A stretch of 64,000 nucleotides of DNA, taken from NCBI RefSeq assembly GCF_000527155.1, contig NZ_AZUQ01000001.1, forward strand, positions 2,229,615 through 2,293,614, read 5' to 3'. The position numbers were made by a program, and so were the translations under genes. Numbering within the stretch: position 1 is the stretch's first letter; every line of letters begins with the position of its first letter. The notes under the pieces are model-generated. The model was given only the letters and a program-made list of their open reading frames with translations, was not told where the DNA came from and ran no database searches. This DNA comes from Haloglycomyces albus DSM 45210 (GTDB taxonomy: Bacteria; Actinomycetota; Actinomycetes; Mycobacteriales; Micromonosporaceae). This document shows, in pieces, positions 9,281 through 18,091 of this stretch.

Positions 9281-9458
9281 ACCTTGAGTCTAAGACGTGA
9301 CGGGAACGATCGAGGTCCCCGCCTCCGGGGCCCTTGCGAGTCATCGTTGTGTCGGTTCCGACGAAGCCGGAATCGAGGCGGCGTCGGCCGTGGGACTCCG
9401 AACACCGCCGTTTCTCGCAGGATCTTCGCGTGTTTTCCAGTGGGGTAGTCTCGGGGAC

Positions 9459-9971
9459 GTGGCTGAGGGAAAACCGCTGACGAATAGGCCGAGGGCAGCA
9501 GAGGCCCCGGCAAAGGGGTATGAAGAACAGCTGTATCTACCTTGGTGGGGTTGGATCGCGGCGGTCCTCGTCGCCTTGGTGTTGGCCGCGATTTTCTACA
9601 TGGGTGACAACGTCTGGTATCGCCAGGCCCCACTGTTTCTGTTTCCATTGATGGCCGTTGCAGGTCTCTGGTGGTTGGGGCGGATACGTCTGGCAGTCGA
9701 CACCAATGGAGGCGATGATCGTCGATTTCACGTCGACGACGCCCAGTTGCCTCGGTGGGCCGTGGACCGTATTGAGGTTCTGCGTGACCATGAATGGGCT
9801 GACGCGCTTTCGGTCGGGGCCCATCCCTTGGGGTTTGTCATCCAACGCCCCTGGATACGTTCGGGTGTCATGATCCATCTCGATGATCCGGACGACCCCA
9901 CTCCGTATTGGCTGGTGTCGAGCAGAGATCCAGAGGCGTTGCGAAACGCCTTTATCGGCGAGGCGACGTAG
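9459..9971 (+). CDS. DUF3093 family membrane protein
   Basis: A protein of 170 residues with an N-terminal cytoplasmic tail, two adjacent hydrophobic helices (WIAAVLVALVLAAIFYMG and LFLFPLMAVAGLWWLG) and a C-terminal soluble domain ending PYWLVSSRDPEALRNAF, which is the actinobacterial DUF3093 layout. The open frame extends upstream to 9297, but GTG 9459 preceded by GGGG gives the family's usual length and avoids an unlikely Arg/Ser-rich extension. It is divergent from dut. Function is unknown. Confidence 0.8.
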   Translation: MAEGKPLTNRPRAAEAPAKGYEEQLYLPWWGWIAAVLVALVLAAIFYMGDNVWYRQAPLFLFPLMAVAGLWWLGRIRLAVDTNGGDDRRFHVDDAQLPRWAVDRIEVLRDHEWADALSVGAHPLGFVIQRPWIRSGVMIHLDDPDDPTPYWLVSSRDPEALRNAFIGEAT

Positions 9972-10086
9972 CTACGTCGGGTCCTCCCAGCGCCGATGCT
10001 GATCGGAGGACCGGACCGAACGGCCGTGTAACGAATTCACGTTTACCGGTATGCGGATAACCGCGGTCTGTCCGGCATGCGGGCGT

Positions 10087-10383
10087 CTAGACGCAGTCGG
10101 TGCAAATCGGTTGGCCCTTTTTATCTCCCGCGTACTGGCTGCGGTGGTGGACCAGGAAACAACTCGAGCAACGGAACTCATCGTTCTGCATGGGCAGCAC
10201 TTTGACCGACAGTTCCTCATCGCCCAGGTCGGCACCGGGCAGTTCAAAATTCTCCGCAACTTCGGCCTCGTCGACGTCTACACTTCCAGACTGGTCGCTA
10301 CGGCCTTTGGCTAGCGCCTCAATGCCGTCACTGGCGGGCGTTTCGTCTTTTTCGCGACGAGGGGCGTCATAATCGGTCGCCAT
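10087..10383 (-). CDS. DUF4193 family zinc-ribbon-like protein
   Basis: A 98-residue acidic protein beginning MATDYDAPRR, with two CxxC pairs near the C-terminus (CSSC and CTDC) that should bind one zinc. The ending RSQYAGDKKGQPICTDC is typical of DUF4193, an actinobacterial family often encoded near dut and DUF3093. GAGGAG precedes the ATG. The upstream region carries a compound palindrome shared with the divergent LytR_C gene. No function is established. Confidence 0.88.
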   Translation of the reverse strand: MATDYDAPRREKDETPASDGIEALAKGRSDQSGSVDVDEAEVAENFELPGADLGDEELSVKVLPMQNDEFRCSSCFLVHHRSQYAGDKKGQPICTDCV

Positions 10384-10431
10384 CGTGGGACTCCTCTTTA
10401 TTGGTTTCCTTAGTGGTGAGCACTGGTTTTA

Positions 10432-10483
10432 CCGAAGCGTTACGTAACAACTTCGGAACAGTTGGCGTACTGTACCGTACGCC
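10432..10483. promoter_or_regulatory. Two palindromes between divergent DUF4193 and LytR_C genes
   Basis: CCGAAG (10432-10437) and CTTCGG (10451-10456) flank a perfect GTTACGTAAC palindrome (10439-10448). Eight bases further on, GGCGTAC (10464-10470) and GTACGCC (10477-10483) form a second repeat. They lie about 50 bases from the DUF4193 start and about 150 from the LytR_C start. The symmetry suggests operators, but no regulator can be named. Confidence 0.4.
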
Positions 10484-10633
10484 GTTCCCTCATATACAAC
10501 AGGGGGTGCGAAAATCTTCCTTGTTGTGATAAAACACACAGTAGGTGGTGGAATCTTCCCATCTACAGCGTCTGTGTAACACAAGAAAAAACTCAGGATA
10601 GTCTAAAGGCGAGTTCAACTCCTGGGAGGTTAC

Positions 10634-11155
10634 ATGCGGTTTGCGCGGTTTAGGGCACTTCTGGTAGTGAGTGTCCTGTGCATCGGGGCGGGTATCAGTG
10701 TATGGGTGGCGGTCGAAAGCGATACCCAGGCAGACGGTCAGAGGTCCCAATGCGACGATGACGCGATCCTCATTGAGACTGATCCGGAAAAGGTGCCTGC
10801 GACAACCGAGATTGAAGTGGTTGTCCTCAACGCGACGGATAGGGCCGGTCTCGCCGAGACGGTCAAGGATCAATTGGAGGATCGCGGATTCTCGGTATTG
10901 GAGACCGACGATTCTGATGCCGAGGTTCCCGATAGCGCACAGGTGACTTTTGGGGCCGAACAATATCTGGCCGGGGTGCATACAAAGGCCTATTTCTATC
11001 GCGGTGAGATGGACTTTCAAGCCGACTGGGACAAGCCCATAACCATCGTGGTGGGTGACGCGTTTGATCAAGTCAAACGCACCGACGAAGCCTTGCGCAC
11101 CTTCGGGCAGGCCTCCAGCATTCAGGAGCCCGAGGGCACCTGTTCGATAGACTGA
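10634..11155 (+). CDS. LytR C-terminal domain protein, membrane anchored
   Basis: A 173-residue protein with an N-terminal signal-anchor (ARFRALLVVSVLCIGAGISVWVAVE) and an extracytoplasmic LytR_C domain: IEVVVLNATDRAGLAETVKDQL, then RGFSVLETDDSDAEVPDSAQVTFG and ITIVVGDAF. This domain is the small C-terminal module found on many LytR-CpsA-Psr phosphotransferases. Here it stands alone, without the catalytic LCP domain. GGGAGG precedes the ATG. A role at the cell envelope is inferred from localisation and domain; no ligand is known. Confidence 0.85.
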   Translation: MRFARFRALLVVSVLCIGAGISVWVAVESDTQADGQRSQCDDDAILIETDPEKVPATTEIEVVVLNATDRAGLAETVKDQLEDRGFSVLETDDSDAEVPDSAQVTFGAEQYLAGVHTKAYFYRGEMDFQADWDKPITIVVGDAFDQVKRTDEALRTFGQASSIQEPEGTCSID

Positions 11156-11590
11156 TATTGTGTCGGATCGGCCTAATATGAATAGTGCGGACATTTAAAA
11201 GATGGCCCACAAAATTTAAAAACACATCCGAAAACGACCGTGCGGGCGAGCACTGCGGCGAATTCAGCGCTACAATTCACGCCTGCCCGGTTGTTTTGGC
11301 GCGTGAAACGGCACTCGCACTTGATTGACAACGCACGAACGTGTTATGGCAATTCTGCGATCGTAGCCCGTACAGTTGAATATCGGGAGGTCTGGTCGAA
11401 GGGCCGCTCGCCTCGCGGAAATATCCGACGTTTGTGGAGGTCAAACGCGGTAAAGCGAGAGCTGAGAGTGGCCGTTGAACGAACCTCCGTAACCGCGCTA
11501 GTTCAGCTTGGTTGCCGACCCATTTGCCAACGCTCATTAAGATAGGAGCTCGGCGTCAGCCGTGCCCACCACTGCCTCGGAAGGTTGCTC
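11156..11590 (+). promoter_or_regulatory. Long 5' region of the principal sigma factor gene
   Basis: There are 435 bases without a gene before rpoD. A perfect -35-like TTGACA lies at 11325-11330, but no good -10 at the right distance is obvious, so the promoter is not assigned. GGAAGG at 11579-11584 is the ribosome binding site for GTG 11591. The stretch 11190-11235 is A-rich. No convincing hairpin terminator or small gene was seen. Confidence 0.3.
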
Positions 11591-13213
11591 GTGACAGACG
11601 CACGTCCCAACGGCACTGACGTACAGTCGTTGACCGAATCGCTGCTCGCTCTCGCCCGTGAAAGCGAAGGCCAACTAACTTCAGCCACAGTCGCACAGGT
11701 ACTCGAATCTGCGCAAGCCAGCCCAACGGAAGGCAAGCAGATTCTGCGTTCTCTGGCGGAGGCCAATGTGACCGTTGTGGTGGATGGCTCCTCATCCGCC
11801 CGTAAGCGTGTGCCCGCCGCCCGGACTGCTTCGACGTCACGATCCACGTCCGCGAAAGCCACGAAGAATTCGACGAAGAAGGCAGCGAAGAAGACGACGA
11901 AGAAGTCGGCCGCCGCCACCGCCGCGGCGAGCGCGCAAACCGATGACGCCGCCGACGACTCCGAGTCGAACGGCAAGGCGGCGAAGAAGACCACCGCCAA
12001 GAAGACGACGAAGAAGGCGGCCAAGAAGACGACCGCCAAGAAAGCGGCCAAGAAGGCCACCGCTAAGAAGGCGACCAAGGCGGCCGAACCGGTTTCCGAC
12101 GTTGACGTCGTCATTGAAGAGGAACTCCTGGAACCGGAGAAACCCAAGAAGAAGTCGGCTAAGAAAGCCGCCAAGAAGGCCGCTAAGAAGGTGGACCTCG
12201 ATGAGGAGCCCCCACCGGAGGACGCGGACTTCGAGTGGGACGAGGAAGACTCTGAGGCCCTGAAGCAGGCGCGAAAAGACGCCGAGATGACCGCTTCGGC
12301 CGATTCGGTGCGTGCCTACCTCAAACAAATCGGTAAGGTTCCACTGCTGAACGCGGCTCAGGAAGTAGAGCTCGCCAAGCGCATTGAGGCCGGGCTGTAC
12401 GCCATTGAGCGTGTGCGGCAGATGCGTGAAGCGGGTGAGGAGATCCCCACTCGTCTGCGGCGTGATCTGGAATGGATCGGGCGCGACGGAGAGCGGGCCA
12501 AGGATCACCTCCTGGAAGCCAACCTACGGCTGGTCGTGTCCCTGGCAAAACGGTACACGGGGCGGGGAATGGCGTTCCTCGATCTGATTCAGGAGGGCAA
12601 CCTCGGTCTCATCCGCGCGGTGGAGAAGTTCGATTACACCAAGGGCTATAAGTTCTCGACGTATGCGACTTGGTGGATTCGGCAGGCGATTACCCGCGCG
12701 ATGGCCGATCAGGCCCGGACGATTCGCATCCCCGTGCACATGGTCGAAGTCATCAATAAGTTGGGTCGTATCCAGCGCGAAATGCTGCAGGACCTAGGGC
12801 GTGAGCCGACGCCGGAGGAACTGGCCAAGGAAATGGACATTACCCCCGATAAGGTCCTGGAAATCCAACAGTACGCTCGAGAGCCGATCAGTCTGGACCA
12901 GACCATCGGCGATGAGGGCGACAGCCAACTGGGCGATTTCATCGAAGACTCCGAAGCGATCGTCGCCGTTGACGCGGTGTCGTTCAGCCTCCTGCAGGGC
13001 CAGCTGCAGCAGGTGCTGCAGACACTGTCGGAACGTGAGGCGGGCGTGGTTCGCCTGCGCTTTGGGCTGACCGACGGGCAGCCGCGTACCTTGGACGAAA
13101 TCGGCCAGGTGTACGGCGTCACGCGCGAGCGGATTCGACAGATCGAGTCCAAGACGATGTCGAAACTGCGCCACCCCTCGCGTTCGCAGGTCTTGCGCGA
13201 TTACCTGGACTAG
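11591..13213 (+). CDS. rpoD: Principal RNA polymerase sigma factor RpoD/SigA (HrdB type)
   Basis: A housekeeping sigma70 factor of 540 residues that directs RNA polymerase to most promoters. The N-terminal part is followed by a long lysine/alanine-rich linker of [10 protein letters not shown]-like repeats (roughly residues 75-210), as in actinobacterial HrdB/SigA. Region 1.2 begins at [12 protein letters not shown] near 237. Region 2 has [20 protein letters not shown] and [13 protein letters not shown] near 328-365, and region 4 has the helix-turn-helix [11 protein letters not shown] near 508. The start is GTG 11591, six bases after GGAAGG; TTG 11585 abuts that site and is less likely. The DUF7455 gene and an SF2 helicase follow. 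Confidence 0.97.
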   Translation: MTDARPNGTDVQSLTESLLALARESEGQLTSATVAQVLESAQASPTEGKQILRSLAEANVTVVVDGSSSARKRVPAARTASTSRSTSAKATKNSTKKAAKKTTKKSAAATAAASAQTDDAADDSESNGKAAKKTTAKKTTKKAAKKTTAKKAAKKATAKKATKAAEPVSDVDVVIEEELLEPEKPKKKSAKKAAKKAAKKVDLDEEPPPEDADFEWDEEDSEALKQARKDAEMTASADSVRAYLKQIGKVPLLNAAQEVELAKRIEAGLYAIERVRQMREAGEEIPTRLRRDLEWIGRDGERAKDHLLEANLRLVVSLAKRYTGRGMAFLDLIQEGNLGLIRAVEKFDYTKGYKFSTYATWWIRQAITRAMADQARTIRIPVHMVEVINKLGRIQREMLQDLGREPTPEELAKEMDITPDKVLEIQQYAREPISLDQTIGDEGDSQLGDFIEDSEAIVAVDAVSFSLLQGQLQQVLQTLSEREAGVVRLRFGLTDGQPRTLDEIGQVYGVTRERIRQIESKTMSKLRHPSRSQVLRDYLD

Positions 13214-13572
13214 TCGGTGCCGCGGAATCCGTTTCATCCGACGCCGAGCGGAAGCGTGGTTATCACCCGAAAGAAGTCATCTGGTTTTGCCGACAGCGAT
13301 ATTGGGCGGTAACCGCTTGTCGTTCGGGTGGTAGTCGGATAACGTTTTGGTGTCCCCGCGACACGACACGCGATTCAGTGAGGATGGTCTCACCTGGATT
13401 TGGAACAGTAGAGTGTCTGGAGACGTTGTATTGGCCAGGAGTCGCAGAACGACTACTTGGATGAGAGAAACTCGGTCCAGGGCTCGATTTGGAGCCGGTC
13501 GCAGGGTAGACTCGTCCGACAAGCCAATACTGCGAACGAAATTATCAACCGGTCACAGCGGAGGAGTACTTC
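13214..13572 (+). other. Gene-free stretch between rpoD and the DUF7455 gene
   Basis: There are 359 bases without a supported gene. I see no strong hairpin after rpoD. GGAGGAG at the right end is the ribosome binding site of the next gene. Short open frames here overlap on both strands, have no ribosome binding sites and resemble no family. Confidence 0.4.
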
Positions 13573-13809
13573 ATGACATCCACCCTGACGCCCCCGAAGA
13601 CGTCGGAACGTTCTATCGCGGGAGAGCGCTGCGATCGGTGTGGCGCTGCGGCTAAACTTCGTGTTCTGCTGGCAGAGGGCAGCGACCTCGTCTTCTGCGG
13701 TCACCACGCGAACGCTTACGCCGAAAAGCTCGTACCGATTGCCGTTGACTTCACCGTGGATCCAGAATTCGAATGGCGCGGTAAGGACTTGATGGCCAGC
13801 GAGAACTAG
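13573..13809 (+). CDS. DUF7455 small zinc-ribbon-like protein
   Basis: A 78-residue protein with one CDRCG knuckle near residue 20 and a second pair, FCGHHANAY, near 45, likely one zinc site of C3H or C2HC type. This family regularly follows the principal sigma factor gene in actinobacteria, which is the arrangement here. GGAGGAG precedes the ATG. Two hairpins follow the stop. The function is not known; a transcription-related role is suggested only by its position. Confidence 0.83.
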   Translation: MTSTLTPPKTSERSIAGERCDRCGAAAKLRVLLAEGSDLVFCGHHANAYAEKLVPIAVDFTVDPEFEWRGKDLMASEN

Positions 13810-13863
13810 TCGATCGTTACGGGCCAAGGTCCCCGTCTGCAGCGTCATAATTGAACAAGGACC

Positions 13864-13925
13864 GGTCGATACCACTCGTATCGACCCCGAGACTTTCATG
13901 CCAGGTGCCGCAAGGCACCTGGCAT
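13864..13925. terminator. Hairpin pair between convergent DUF7455 and helicase genes
   Basis: A 9-bp stem with 5-base loop (13864-13872 with 13878-13886) is followed by a 12-bp GC-rich stem with a GCAA tetraloop (13898-13909 with 13914-13925) and a T-rich run after it. The second is a classical intrinsic terminator on the plus strand and, with A/T on both sides, may also serve the helicase gene. Confidence 0.85.
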
Positions 13926-13940
13926 TATTTTTATCCCGGT

Positions 13941-15662
13941 TTACCAGGAACGCAGCTTGCTGATGCGCTGTTCCAGCTGGTCGATGGTGGCTTGCGCGCT
14001 GGGAGGGCCACCGCAGGCTTTGCGCAGCATCGCGTGGATCTTGCCGTGGGGTTCCCCCGTGGCGTGGGAGCGCGCACCCACCAACTGGTTGAGCTGTTTA
14101 CGCAGCTTCAGACGCCGCTGGGCATTGGTGAGGGGCGGCTCTGAGGCGCGTTTGGGCTCCTCGGCCTTCTCAGCGGTCGCCTGAGGTTGCTTTTCCTGCT
14201 TGCTGACTTGCTCACGTTGCCGTTTACGCAGGAGCAGCTCGACTTGATCACTGGTCAAGAGCCCGGGAATTCCCAGGTACTCTTCCTCTTCAGCCGTACC
14301 CGTTTGAGCCGGGATACCGAAGGAACTGCCCTCAAAGATGACCTGATCGAGTTCGGCATTGGTCTCCAGCGTTTCGTGACCACCGTCCAACTCCGCCGAA
14401 GGTTCGTTGACCTGGCGTTGCGCCTGTTCCATCAGATCTTCGGGGTCGGTGTCCGTCTTTTCGACGATGACGTGGTCGCGATCGGCTTCCAGGTTCTCCG
14501 CCAAACTCAACAACGGCACCACGCTGGGGAGAAACACCGAGGCGGTCTCACCGGGACGTCGTGACCGTACGAAACGCCCGATGGCCTGAGCGAAGAACAA
14601 CGGAGTATGGGCGTTGGTAGCGTAAACTCCGACCGCCAGCCGAGGAATGTCCACACCCTCCGACACCATCCGGACGGCGATCAGCCATTCTCTGGTGCTA
14701 TCGGCGAATTTGGCGATTCGGTCGGACGCGGAATCATCGTCGGACAGGACGACTTCAGCGGATTTTCCCGTCACACGTTTCAAAATCCCCGCATAGGCAC
14801 GAGCGGTGTTTTGATCGGAGGCGATGATCAAACCGCCCGCATCGGACATACCGGCCGCACGCAACGATTCCAGACGTTTATTGGCCGCCTTGAGGACCTG
14901 CGGTATCCAGTCGCCTTTCGGGTCCAGGGTACTTTTCCACGCCTGCGACACCATGTCCTTGGTCATCGGCTCGCCGAGCCGGACATTGAGTTCGTCCCCG
15001 GCGCGTGAACGCCACTTCGCCTGTCCGGAATAGGCCATGAAGATGACCGGACGAACCACACCGTCGGTCAACGCTTCGCGATAACCGTAGAGCGCGTCGG
15101 CCTTGCTGCGCTTACCGTCAGGGCCCTCCTCATAGGTCACGAACGGAATCGGATTGTCGTCACTACGGAAGGGCGTACCGGTGAGAGACAGGCGGCGCTC
15201 TGCCTCGTCGAAGGCCTTGAACACCCCGTCACCCCAGGAGCGGGAATCCCCGGCGTGGTGCACCTCGTCCAGAATGACGAGTGAACGACGGGCCAGAGTG
15301 CGACGGCGATGCACCAGCGGATCAGCGCCCACCTGCGCGTAGGTGAGGACGACTCCGTGATAGTCGGCGGCCGAGTGGACGTCGGCATTGCGGAAGTTCG
15401 GGTCGAGCTGGATACCGAACCGAGCCGCCGCGATCGACCACTGGGTTTTCAAATGCTCGGTTGGGGCGACCACCGTCACGGTGTCGACCGTGCGCTCCGA
15501 GAGCAGGTCATAGGCGATACGCAGAGCGAACGTGGTCTTGCCCGCACCGGGAGTCGCGACCGCCATGAAATCCCGTCTGCGTTCCCGGTGGTATTCAAGC
15601 ATGGCTTGTCGCTGCCAAACCCGAAGAGTAGGAAGAGATTCGGGTGAAACGGCAGGAATCAT
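13941..15662 (-). CDS. SF2 DEAD/DEAH-type helicase
   Basis: A 573-residue superfamily 2 helicase. Motif I is ATPGAGKTT (residues 36-44), motif II is DEVHH and motif III-like is LTGTPFRSDD. The C-terminal RecA domain has VSEGVDIPRLAVGVY and QAIGRFVRSRR (motif VI). A charged Lys/Gln/Glu-rich coiled segment and a conserved tail ending with QRISKLRSW follow. ATG at 15662 has AAAGGAG eight bases upstream and is preferred over the longer frame to 15710. The type resembles the XPB/RadD-like helicases found next to hrdB in actinobacteria. The substrate (DNA repair or transcription-coupled) is inferred, not shown. Confidence 0.88.
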   Translation of the reverse strand: MIPAVSPESLPTLRVWQRQAMLEYHRERRRDFMAVATPGAGKTTFALRIAYDLLSERTVDTVTVVAPTEHLKTQWSIAAARFGIQLDPNFRNADVHSAADYHGVVLTYAQVGADPLVHRRRTLARRSLVILDEVHHAGDSRSWGDGVFKAFDEAERRLSLTGTPFRSDDNPIPFVTYEEGPDGKRSKADALYGYREALTDGVVRPVIFMAYSGQAKWRSRAGDELNVRLGEPMTKDMVSQAWKSTLDPKGDWIPQVLKAANKRLESLRAAGMSDAGGLIIASDQNTARAYAGILKRVTGKSAEVVLSDDDSASDRIAKFADSTREWLIAVRMVSEGVDIPRLAVGVYATNAHTPLFFAQAIGRFVRSRRPGETASVFLPSVVPLLSLAENLEADRDHVIVEKTDTDPEDLMEQAQRQVNEPSAELDGGHETLETNAELDQVIFEGSSFGIPAQTGTAEEEEYLGIPGLLTSDQVELLLRKRQREQVSKQEKQPQATAEKAEEPKRASEPPLTNAQRRLKLRKQLNQLVGARSHATGEPHGKIHAMLRKACGGPPSAQATIDQLEQRISKLRSW

Positions 15663-15734
15663 GCACGCTCCTTTTCTGTGGGGAACCGAAGATGGCGAAC
15701 GACCATTCATTCTAATCGTGCAATAGTCGAGCTT

Positions 15735-16157
15735 TCAGCGCTCCAAGATAATCGTGCGCGGGCCGACGTTGACGCTCGAGACGTCCATCATGGCCCCAAA
15801 CTTCCCGGTCTCCACCCGAGCGCCCAGCGTACGCAGCTGCTCCACCACCTGGTTGACGATCGGTTCCGCCACTTCCGAAGGGGCGGCCTCCTTCCACGAC
15901 GGGCGGCGCCCCTTGCGAGCGTCAGCATAGAGAGTGAATTGACTGACGCACAGAATCGGAGCGTCACGATCGGAGGCCGACTGCTCATCGTCCATGATTC
16001 GAAGATTCCAAATCTTATTGGCCATCCACTCCACCTCGGCCCGTGAGTCGGTGTGAGTGACTCCGAGCAGCACCAACAGTCCTTCGTCAATGGCACCCAC
16101 CACGGCGTCGTCAACGGTGACACGAGCCTGAGAAACGGTTTGAACTACAGCCTTCAT
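15735..16157 (-). CDS. dtd: D-aminoacyl-tRNA deacylase
   Basis: DTD (140 residues) hydrolyses D-amino acids mischarged on tRNA and so protects translation. It starts MKAVVQTVSQARVTVD, has the active-site motif SQFTLYAD and the cross-subunit cis-Gly-Pro element NVGPRTIIL near the end. The usual Asp of the NxGPxT motif is Val here, within the range seen in the family. It is transcribed toward the helicase, with 72 bases between, and is divergent from the DUF3099 gene. Confidence 0.95.
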   Translation of the reverse strand: MKAVVQTVSQARVTVDDAVVGAIDEGLLVLLGVTHTDSRAEVEWMANKIWNLRIMDDEQSASDRDAPILCVSQFTLYADARKGRRPSWKEAAPSEVAEPIVNQVVEQLRTLGARVETGKFGAMMDVSSVNVGPRTIILER

Positions 16158-16243
16158 ACCCCCGATCCTCTCCGATTCCGGGAGGGAATCTACAGATCGG
16201 GGAGGGGCTTTTGTGAGCTCTCTAAGAGGAATACCCTGGAAGT

Positions 16244-16621
16244 ATGAAACGCCAAGCGCAGGTGATCACCGATGCCGAGATGAGCCTGCAAGAAGCGCGT
16301 CGGATACGCACCAGGCGCTATCTGATCATGATGTCCTTGCGCATCGTGATCCTTCTCCTGTGTGGCCTGCTCGTCGCCCTGCACGTGCCGCTACTCGGTC
16401 TGTGGCTGCTGCTCGGCGTCATCGTCGTGGCCGCGATGCCCTGGATGACGGTACTTCTGGCGAACGACAGGCTCATGACCCGCAAAATGAAGCGCGTAAA
16501 GAAAGAACGGCGCCGCGCGCAAGCGGTCTCACGTCAATCCCCACGTTCGTTGGATTCGGATTTAGGCATCGCGCTCGCTACACTGGAATTGAAGCTGAAC
16601 AGGGTGTTAGAAAGAGGGTGA
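16244..16621 (+). CDS. DUF3099 family membrane protein
   Basis: A 125-residue protein with a short N-terminal helix (AQVITDAEMSLQEARRIRTRRY), two closely spaced transmembrane helices (MMSLRIVILLLCGLLVALHV and LLGLWLLLGVIVVAAMPWMTVLLA) and a basic cytoplasmic tail, the layout of actinobacterial DUF3099. It lies seven bases before the DUF3039 gene, so both are likely co-transcribed. Function is unknown. Confidence 0.85.
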   Translation: MKRQAQVITDAEMSLQEARRIRTRRYLIMMSLRIVILLLCGLLVALHVPLLGLWLLLGVIVVAAMPWMTVLLANDRLMTRKMKRVKKERRRAQAVSRQSPRSLDSDLGIALATLELKLNRVLERG

Positions 16622-16627
16622 GCTTTC

Positions 16628-16930
16628 GTGAGCGACCTGATGGAGTCCGGTATAGGGCTGCAGGCGTCGGGCGATGGCATTCCGACCACCGGTGGATCGA
16701 CGGTTCTCGACGAACAGACCGAGACGAATCCGGACTATCGTTTCGACGAAGGCGATGAGGATCGTTTTTCGCACTACGTGCCGAAAGACAAGCTAATGCA
16801 GGCGATGCTGGACGGAATCCCGGTCAAAGCACTCTGCGGGAAAATGTGGGTACCCACCCGTGACCCCGAGCGTTTCCCCATTTGCCCAACGTGCAAAGAA
16901 GTCTACGAGGAAATGAATAAGGGCTCATAA
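16628..16930 (+). CDS. DUF3039 family protein
   Basis: A 100-residue acidic protein whose C-terminal half matches DUF3039: DRFSHYVPKDKLMQAMLDG, ALCGKMWVPTRDPERFPICPTCKE. The cysteines CGK and CPTC probably bind zinc. It starts at GTG 16628, downstream of the DUF3099 gene and probably in its operon. Widely conserved in actinobacteria; function not known. Confidence 0.9.
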   Translation: MSDLMESGIGLQASGDGIPTTGGSTVLDEQTETNPDYRFDEGDEDRFSHYVPKDKLMQAMLDGIPVKALCGKMWVPTRDPERFPICPTCKEVYEEMNKGS

Positions 16931-17236
16931 CCCGGTCAGCCGGTAGCCGCGTCGCGGTAAAGACCACGATGAGCAATGCCATTGACTGTGCGTCAACCGT
17001 CGTATCCCGGACTGGCGGAGGGACCGTCTGCGTGACGTCATACTGTACGGACGTCGTAAAAAGGACTTCTCGAGATCCCTCCGCATCGTCGTTGACGATT
17101 CGCACACCGGCCAGGGTGGCCGTGTCAGGAGGATCGCAGAGTTCCACCGGCGAGGACGTGGTCAGACGGCCCTACCGTCTCACAGATATGTCGCTCTTGG
17201 ACATTATCGGGGCTTCGCGCTGTTATAACCGTAGGC
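16931..17236 (+). other. Gene-free stretch before the TRIC-type membrane gene
   Basis: There are 306 bases without a supported gene, terminator hairpin or recognisable promoter. Frames on both strands here lack ribosome binding sites and family features. Confidence 0.35.
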
Positions 17237-17857
17237 GTGGAGCCCTTTTCCGTTACCTTGGCCGCCGACCTCCTAGGTGTCGCCGTGTTCGCCGCCTCAG
17301 GAGCCTCCGCAGCCGTCGCACGCCGCTTCGACATGTTCGGAGTGTCGGTCATCGGCATCGTGACCGCCTTGGGCGGAGGCGCTACACGTGACGTCCTCAT
17401 TGGAGATATACCGCCGCTCCTATTGACCGACTGGCGCTACCCCGCCGTAGCGATAACCTCGGCTTTGGTGGTGTTCTACTTCCATCCCGCCTTTTCCCGC
17501 CTGTACCGATCCGTCCTCATCCTCGATGCGGCCGGTCTGGCGATTTTCACGGTATTGGGCACTCAGAAGGGGCTCGAATTCGGCCTCAGCGGCTACGCCG
17601 CCTGCATGGTAGGAATCCTATCCGGTGTCGGGGGAGGAATGGTACGCGATATTCTCACCCAGACCGTGCCGGTTATCCTGCGAGAGGACTTCTACGCCCT
17701 GGCCGCCCTGATCGGTTCGGTGATCGTCGTGATCGGATACCACTGGGACCCCACCCCCGGGTACTGGGCCAGCGGCCTCTTTGCCGGCGCAGTGGTCTTC
17801 ATCAGTAGACTTCTAGCCATCCGTTATCGGTGGTCGGCACCGAAACCGCGAATTTAA
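17237..17857 (+). CDS. TRIC-type (UPF0126) cation channel family protein
   Basis: A 206-residue membrane protein with two homologous three-helix halves. Each half carries the glycine-rich signature of the family: GIVTALGGGATRDVLIGDIPP in the first half and GILSGVGGGMVRDILTQTVP in the second. Bacterial members of this fold form homotrimeric cation channels. The start is GTG 17237. Which ion it passes cannot be told from the sequence. It stands alone between DUF3039 and sigB. Confidence 0.9.
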   Translation: MEPFSVTLAADLLGVAVFAASGASAAVARRFDMFGVSVIGIVTALGGGATRDVLIGDIPPLLLTDWRYPAVAITSALVVFYFHPAFSRLYRSVLILDAAGLAIFTVLGTQKGLEFGLSGYAACMVGILSGVGGGMVRDILTQTVPVILREDFYALAALIGSVIVVIGYHWDPTPGYWASGLFAGAVVFISRLLAIRYRWSAPKPRI

Positions 17858-18091
17858 GTGCCGCAAAGGGTTGCGTTCCGAAGCGATAACAGGCACACTC
17901 TAAGTGAATGTGACGGAGCCCAATCGACATACTGTCGGGTCACTCGTACAAAACGGCAAACCGTTATCTCCCAACTTTGTGCCACATCTACGGCCAAGGG
18001 GTTTCACCGCAGCGTTTTTCGGTCAAGCTGTAATTCCAAGCGATAGTTCTCCCCGGTGCCCGGTTGGAGTTGTCCAGGAAGGTGAATCCCG

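Noticed and set aside
11850-12210. Repeated AAGAAG-rich DNA that looks like a tandem repeat array
   Set aside because: It encodes the lysine-rich linker of the principal sigma factor in frame, typical of actinobacterial HrdB, and is not a mobile or CRISPR repeat.
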